Shown piece by piece: positions 58,431 to 64,000 of a stretch of DNA of 64,000 nucleotides. Origin of the DNA: Ipomoea triloba (lineage: Eukaryota; Streptophyta; Magnoliopsida; Solanales; Convolvulaceae); NCBI RefSeq assembly GCF_003576645.1, contig NC_044925.1, positions 12,916,312-12,980,311 on the forward strand, in the 5' to 3' direction. The position numbers and the translations under genes are program-made. Under the pieces are notes generated by a model. That model had not been told where the DNA came from and searched no databases. It saw only the letters and a list, made by a program, of their open reading frames with translations. Positions within the stretch are counted from its first letter, which is position 1. The number at the start of each line of letters is the position of its first letter.

Positions 58431-61400
58431 TTACTTCTTGTTGGCTTTCCTCTTCTTGTTAATGGCTTCTCGTGTCTTGATGGGGTCTTTCGGATTTACC
58501 AGGCTTATGTATTCATCTGTGACATCTAGATGCCTGTAGTTCCTGTAGGCTTCCCCCACGAACTCACCATCAATTACTCCATCTTTCCACCAGGCAATGC
58601 ATTCTTCTGGAGACATATTGCTGTGAGTAGATATCCCAGTGATTTTCAGAAGCTTGAATATCTCCAGAGTCAGAATTTGTTCAGTATCTTCTCTGTTCAC
58701 AAACTTAAAGTTTGTCATGAGAAGATCTATCTTCCTTTCTTCTTCTGACTGTTGTTCTTGTCTTTTTCTTCTTCTTTCTCTGTCCTCTTCTGTCCTTTTC
58801 TCCATTTCCAGTGTTCGCTGGACCCTTAGATTTTCTGCTCGTTTAGCATCCTCCACTGCTTTGCTCATGATTCTTGGTATTTTTGGAGGTGGTCCAGCTG
58901 GTTCACTTGCTGCCCTTTTGCTTGTTGTATCCCCCTTCTTTTTCCCTTTATTTTCCCCCTTGTTGGCATCATCAGCACGGGAAAGAAGGATGGTCATACC
59001 TTCGAAGATTGCTTGAAGTTGGGCAGGCACTTGGTTTGACAGGTCATCGAGTATGGCCTTCATCACATCTTGTCGAAGTTCACTGGAATGTTGAAAGGCT
59101 CGAAGCTCTGCTCGCATCTCGGCTAATTCAGCCCTCGCACTTGCAGCCTCTGCTCGAGCTACAGCAGCTTCATCAGTGGCTTTCCGTGCTGCATCCTCAG
59201 CCCATATTGCCTGTTCGAGAAGTTCGGCATGACGGCCTTGGGATTCATTTGTGCCAGCAGCAGGCATTGCAGCATTGCGGACAACAACGAGTATTCTTTC
59301 GAGCTGAGCCATCTTCTGAGATTGATCAGCCATGAATTGACGTACTTCGCCAATGAAGACTTCTTCGGCCTGTTGATCATAGTCAGAAGTAGGAGATGAG
59401 GATCGAGATGTACCTTTTGTCGGAGGGGACTTGGGTGCTTCCAGATTTCCACCCATGACTTGCAGTTGCGAGTCCACCTCTCGATGTACCTTTTGTCGGA
59501 GGGGACTTGGGTGCTTCCAGATTTCCACCCATGACTTGCAGTTGCGAGTCCACCTCTCGATTTATTGTCTGAGGAGCCGCAGGGACACCGGGTTCAGAGC
59601 TCGAAGGTAGCTCCATGTCAGGCGCTTCCCGGTTTCCACCTGAGGGATGGATCACTTCTTGCTCTTCACCTCTCGAACCTGAAGCCTCAACTTCAGCAAC
59701 TGAAGGGATTGGATCAGCCAAGGAGGGATCTTCTGTGTTGGACGCTTCCCGGTTTCCATCCAATGGAAGTTCCCCCTCAGCGTCACTTCTCGAATCAGTG
59801 CTGGGAACTTGGTCGTCTGCTGGTGAGGTTGGAGACGAAGTTTCGATAGGTGCTTCCCTGTTTCCACCTTCGATGGTCGTATCTCCCTCCTCAGTACTCC
59901 TCGAACCAGCAGGACTTAGGACAATCTGCTCTAAGTTCTCATTGGACTGCATTTCGATCTGCTCCGATGAGTCTGGAATGATAATTATTTCAGGAGCAGT
60001 AGGAAAACCCGGCAGTGTGAGCAACGGAACTACACCCTCTCGAACTGTCTGAGCTTCATCGTTGTCAATCGAGGGTGTGGACGCAGGTGGTGGCAAAAGT
60101 AGAATAGTGTTGGGTGCCACTCGAAGTGCTTCAGAGGTCTCGAATTCACCTCTCGAAGCTTCTACCTGTTCGTCCAGAGCAGGGTTACTGACTTGGGACA
60201 GTGGGATTGCGGCTGTTGCAATATCATCGTGGGCAACCCCAGAAGTCTCTCCTGGACCTCTCGTAAATTCAATGTTTTGTCCCAAGGAGATGGCAGTGGC
60301 GAGCCTGATATCTTCTCGAAATTGGGCATCAAGTTCTGGATCCTCCTCAGGCTCAACCTCGATTTCTTCAGCTATTCCTTTGCCCTTATCAGTTCTTCCA
60401 CTGTTCAGCTTAGACACTCTTGTTTCGTGGGCAAGGTCTAGGAGTTGATGAGCTGGGATCTCTGAGATACCCAACCACTGGAGTGCAAATTGTTCTTCTG
60501 CCTCCATCTCAGCTGCTTGGGCCATCAATTGAGTGAAAGGGCTGGTTCTCCAGTTGATCCACCTGATCACCCTAGAGAAGTCATCAAGAATAGGTGCTTC
60601 CACTCCCAACTGAGTAGTGACCTCTTCTTCTCCATCATTCTGTTCATCAGACAGAACCTCTGTAGTAGTGATCTCTCGACCATTATCCGAGAGATCATCT
60701 TCCAATCTGACATCTGCTATTACTTGAGCAACTGATCTATCAATCTGAGCAGATTCAGTGGGTGTCAACTCAACATTTAGAGCATGTTGCACTGGGTCCC
60801 TGACCACAATGCCCTGATCATCAGCAGCTACCATGTAGTCCTGAGCTTCAGCTGCTGGATCATCTATCTCTCGAACCACCTGTCGTGGCTCTTCTGTATC
60901 CCCCTGTACTGGATCACTGATCCCAGTACCTTCAACCTCTTGAACCTCCTCTCGAGGTTCTAATACAGATTCACCAGTACCCTCAGCAGTAATATCATCA
61001 TGAAGATTATCACACAAATCTCTTGACAGGGACCTGGTAGGGGGCACTCTCTCAACCTCAGTGGCCAGTGTAGCCTGAGGTTCCCCCTGGGCTTGTGCCC
61101 TGTCCTCGAAGGGTACTTGTATAACTGATGGTGTCACCTCTCGAACCTGGGTGACAACAATATTTTTGGCCCTTTTAGCCCTCAAAGCAACTCTCTGAAT
61201 CAGAGCATCCAAAGGCTCATCATCAGAGTCCTTCTCCTTGGCTGGGGCTTTCCTTTTGCCCCTTCCTTTTGGCTGTGAGGGAGAAGGTGCAGCCTTACCA
61301 CCTTTAGCTTTGGGGACTAGAGATTTCGTCCTACCCATATAGGTATTTCGATGAATCTCTTTTCCTTCCCTCAATTCAAAGCCCTTCAGGCTTAAGAGAA

Positions 61401-62103
61401 ATTGTACAACAAAGCCGAAACCAACCTTTTTACTGATCGACAGGTTGGCGTTGGAGACTGAGCGCATCACTTGCTGTTGGAGGAAGTTGAAGATAATATG
61501 TGCCCAGTCCAGCTTGTTGTTGTTCCAAATGGCATGGAGGATTTTGAGGAGGTCTAGACTAACCTCGTCAGTTCCGGACACCTTGCCGAGCACAAACTTC
61601 ATGATTAGGTCGGCAGCGAGAGCAAACCTCTCCTTTAGGTGGTACTTGCGGAGGGCAGAGGATGCTCTGGGTGGTGCAGTCGCTATTCGGATTTTCTCCC
61701 AGAAGACTTGCTTGTCCAAGTCGTAATCCGATAGATGCTTGACTGCTTCCTCCGATGACGCGAAATCAAATGCCGCTCTGAGGTCACCTACAGATGTTGT
61801 GATGGGAAAATCATTAAAGCGGCTTTCAATTTTACCCTTCATGACCTTGGCATTTGCAAACCATTCTGTGAAGTCGAGGGCGTGAATGGTCCGGTAGTCG
61901 TGCGTCATGTATTTCATCAGTCCTGCTTTCTCAAACTTCTTCAGGACTTTTTCCGCCATTTTTGGATTAGGGGAGTTGGTGATGAAGCCGTTTCTGTCAA
62001 GGATACTCCCCGCCTTGACTTGTTTGATCTGAGAGCGAATGTGTAGCAACTCCCTCTGATATGCGTCGGAAGATGAGGTTGATGTAGAGGATTCGGACGC
62101 CAT
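58431..62103 (-). pseudogene. Extra (env-like position) ORF of the Sirevirus-like element, frameshifted near its middle
   Basis: Two overlapping frames: 62103-59383 (906 codons, start MASESSTSTSSSDAYQRELL) and 59528-58431. The break is a 76-bp tandem duplication (59408-59483 and 59484-59559). The N-terminal ~260 residues look globular and helical (e.g. KVLKKFEKAGLMKYMTHDY, LDLLKILHAIWNNNKLDWAH). A basic patch follows at about 270-300 (KGRGKRKAPAKEKDSDDEP), then a long acidic region with repeated GNREAP and VRE motifs. The second frame is coiled coil (AARKATDEAAVARAEAASAR; RRKRQEQQSEEERKIDLLM). No signal peptide or membrane segment is seen, so a true envelope role is unsupported. It is named only for its place after RNase H. 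Function unknown. Confidence 0.7.
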
Positions 62104-62489
62104 TGATGAAGGTTAGATGTTTTGGAGGGAATGTGTACTGCGTTTAGGATTTGGGGATTTTGGGTAAATGGTTTTAGCTTGAATCCGGGTAAAGAAGAAG
62201 GATTTGGCTTTTATATCATGTGGATTCGGGTTGGATATATGGGTAGGGTTGAATATTTGATCCGAGGAAAGATACCGGTTAATTTCAAAGAAGTAAAAGG
62301 TCAGAAATACCCTTTATAACGGTTATGTATGTAATATATGGTAAGGGTATTTTGGTAAAGTATAATGCGGTTTTTGGATATAATGAGATGTTTATACAGG
62401 CATGCTCCCATTAACCAAAATAATGCCCTTAAGTGCGGAAAACCGTCAGTAACCGATGACCACGTGGCTAGCATTAATATCCAAAGTTG

Positions 62490-62660
62490 GTCGTTCCCCC
62501 TCATATATTCGTTGAACTTATCAGATTCACCTTGTCTTCCACATGAGTTTAAGGATCTTCCCCCTGAGTGATTGATCCCTAAACCTCCTTATTCCTCCGT
62601 CTTGATCTGGTTAAGGATCTTCCCCCTGAGTGATTGATCCCTAACCCTCCTTATTCCTCC
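62490..62660 (-). repeat. Repeated polypurine-tract-like motifs in the Sirevirus-like spacer
   Basis: Minus-strand CTCAGGGGGAAGATCCTTAA occurs twice, 62 bp apart (about 62570-62551 and 62632-62613), within a duplicated AAGGATCTTCCCCCTGAGTG block. Another tract, ATGAGGGGGAACG, lies near 62504. Sireviruses are known to carry several PPT-like tracts upstream of the extra ORF or 3' LTR. Confidence 0.6.
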
Positions 62661-63083
62661 GTTCAGAGATATCAGTTTGTTATCTTTCGAAGTGACCTCT
62701 CGAACTACCCTTCTTCGAGACATAACGTATATAGACAAACTGATCGGGTGACCTCTCGAACTACCTTTCGAACACAGATTGCAAGAGAAACAAGTTTGAT
62801 TCATCTAAAAGATATCACTTGGAACATATCCTTAAGTTCATTTAGTGATTTCCAGATACATTACATATGAATCAATATCCTATTAGATTCCCTAGAAACT
62901 TTTGTTTGGCCTTGGTCAGCCTAATAGGAATCTATCGTTAAAGCAGGAACTAGCCATCTAAAGTCCTATTTGTCTAATAACAGAACTAGGGGTGGCTATT
63001 CCCTTTCTTGTTCTTTTCTCCGGAGCTGCTTACTGTAGTTGGGAGTGACCATCTTCATCGCTAATCCTCTTAAGGTCTTTAGA

Positions 63084-63452
63084 TTAGGTATGATCACCCC
63101 TTTGACTGCTGCTGACCTCAGAAAGTCCCATCTGGTCTTCCTCTCCATTTCCCTTGGTTCTCCATTTGGTTGAGGAAGGCTCTTTTCCAGAATGTGCAGC
63201 AGTAGAAGTCTCACTTATACGGGACTCTTCTCCTGACTCCAGTATCCCATCGTTGTGGATCTTCTCGTATTTGGGGATCCATTCACCTTGGATGGGAATA
63301 GGATTCTTGCTTGGATTATCAGGAAGCTCCGCAATCTGTTCACCCTTCGTTGATTCTGGATAGTTTTCTCCTTGAAAATCTTTGGACTTGACTGCCGGTT
63401 TCTTTCCTCTATAAAAGAATGGAACATCATCTTTTCTTTTCTTTTTCTCCAT
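63084..63452 (-). CDS. Small hydrophilic ORF (122 aa) between RNase H and the extra ORF
   Basis: Starts MEKKKRKDDVPFFYRGKKPA. Lys/Glu/Ser-rich with no cysteine pattern, signal peptide or known motif. The ATG is the first in this frame after the RNase H stop. It could be a second extra ORF of the Sirevirus-like element or chance open sequence in a spacer. I do not recognise it. Confidence 0.35.
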   Translation of the reverse strand: MEKKKRKDDVPFFYRGKKPAVKSKDFQGENYPESTKGEQIAELPDNPSKNPIPIQGEWIPKYEKIHNDGILESGEESRISETSTAAHSGKEPSSTKWRTKGNGEEDQMGLSEVSSSQRGDHT

Positions 63453-63652
63453 GGGAAGTTGATGATATGAACTTCTGAAAGAAACCCTCTTATTTATAGC
63501 CCAATAAGGTTACCACTGTTGAGTCACGGGATGCAATATGAATGACCATTCAATGCTTGTGTAACTCCAAAGCTGCCATAAAGTTGATGAAACCGCTCCT
63601 CACATGCGAAACAGTTCATGGCACTAAATACAAGAAGATAAGATTTGACCAT

Positions 63653-64000
63653 TCATCCCAATTCTATCATTCCCAATTCTAACCTTAGTTGAGAGAATCT
63701 ATTCTCACTTAATGCTTTTGTGAAAATATCTGCAAGTTGCTCCTCTGTCGCAACATATACCAAAGTTATGTCCTTTTTCTCAACATGGTCTCGAATGAAG
63801 TGATATTTGATATCAATGTGTTTCGTCCTTGAATGTAATACTGGATTATAAGTGATTTCTATTGCGCTGGTGTTGTCACACATAATCTTAACCTCTTTAC
63901 ATTCAACACCATAATCCAGTAATTGTTGCTTCATCCATAAAACCTGAGCACAGCAACTTCCAGCTGCTACATACTCTGCCTCAGCGGTGCTTGTAGCTAT
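63653..64000 (-). CDS. Sirevirus-like RNase H, C-terminal end of pol (open at the window edge)
   Basis: Reads IATSTAEAEYVAAGSCCAQV from the edge, then WMKQQLLDYGVE, IMCDNTSAIEITYNPVLHSR, TKHIDIKYHFIRDHVEKKDI, EEQLADIFTKALSENRFSQL and the stop at 63653. The S/T-E-A-E and CDN motifs are the Ty1/copia RNase H signatures. This visible part shows no stop or frameshift. The rest of pol lies beyond 64000. Confidence 0.85.
   Translation of the reverse strand: MATSTAEAEYVAAGSCCAQVLWMKQQLLDYGVECKEVKIMCDNTSAIEITYNPVLHSRTKHIDIKYHFIRDHVEKKDITLVYVATEEQLADIFTKALSENRFSQLRLELGMIELG

Larger units (their letters stand above)
56343..64000 (-). mobile_element. Sirevirus-like Ty1/copia element (3' half; continues past the window)
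   Basis: Minus orientation. RNase H at 64000-63653, a spacer with a small ORF and PPT-like repeats (63.5-62.5 kb), a large extra ORF (62103-58431), a PPT AAAAAGGGGGAAATTG (58156-58141), and a long 3' LTR (58139-56343). An extra ORF after RNase H, a long LTR and multiple PPT-like tracts are Sirevirus (SIRE/Maximus) traits. The left flank ACATG (56338-56342) would be its target duplication. Confidence 0.8.

Noticed and set aside
58431..62103. True retroviral envelope gene
   Set aside because: No signal peptide, membrane anchor or cleavage site is seen. Only the position after RNase H is envelope-like.
1..64000. CRISPR arrays, bacterial operons, organellar transfers, rRNA or tRNA genes
   Set aside because: No regularly spaced direct repeats with unique spacers, and no recognisable rRNA, tRNA or plastid/mitochondrial coding was seen on either strand.

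Overview
The window is nuclear DNA of a flowering plant. It looks like a eudicot, perhaps an asterid, but the sequence alone does not settle that. The base composition is AT-rich, with one widely spaced gene of GT-AG introns, many microsatellites and a dense layer of plant transposable elements (Ty3/gypsy, Ty1/copia, Helitron, hAT, Tourist and MULE MITEs, LINE, SINE). No bacterial, organellar or CRISPR features are present.

Region 1 (1-16.5 kb) holds the only convincing host gene: a minus-strand ten-exon gene for an ASHH1/SDG26-type SET-domain histone methyltransferase. All ten exons join in phase to a 509-residue protein. Its last intron carries a 3.3-kb solo LTR with a perfect 5-bp target duplication.

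Region 2 (16.5-23.2 kb) is a Russian-doll insertion. A ~0.57-kb solo LTR is split by a non-autonomous hAT. The hAT contains an AT microsatellite, and that microsatellite received both a gag-only LTR retrotransposon (TR-GAG type) and a 1.76-kb Helitron that itself carries a SINE-like piece. Target duplications or termini can be read for every layer.

Region 3 (23.2-26.3 kb) has two small MITEs, a 5'-truncated LINE and a fragment of an Athila-like LTR.

Region 4 (26.3-43.7 kb) is a degenerate minus-strand Tat-lineage Ty3/gypsy element: 5' LTR, PBS, gag, protease, RT, RNase H, a second RNase H, integrase, and then an antisense, intron-containing extra ORF. Its integrase zinc finger is split by an 8.4-kb composite made of an Athila-like gag-protease element that is itself interrupted by a truncated copia.

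Region 5 (43.7-50.7 kb) is a Tourist MITE broken by a MULE MITE, then Helitron-like AT-rich DNA. It also contains a 601-N gap flanked by a 1.2-kb exact duplication that is almost certainly an assembly artefact.

Region 6 (50.7-64 kb) is a decayed plus-strand copia with both LTRs, followed by the 3' half of a minus-strand Sirevirus-like copia (RNase H, a spacer with PPT-like repeats, a large extra/env-like ORF frameshifted by a 76-bp tandem duplication, and a 1.8-kb LTR). This element is saturated with one short motif, CCTCTCGAAC. No novel multi-gene system was found. The most interesting material is the TE architecture: the gag-only element sharing a gag signature with the Tat element, the antisense spliced ORF, and the dispersed motif.
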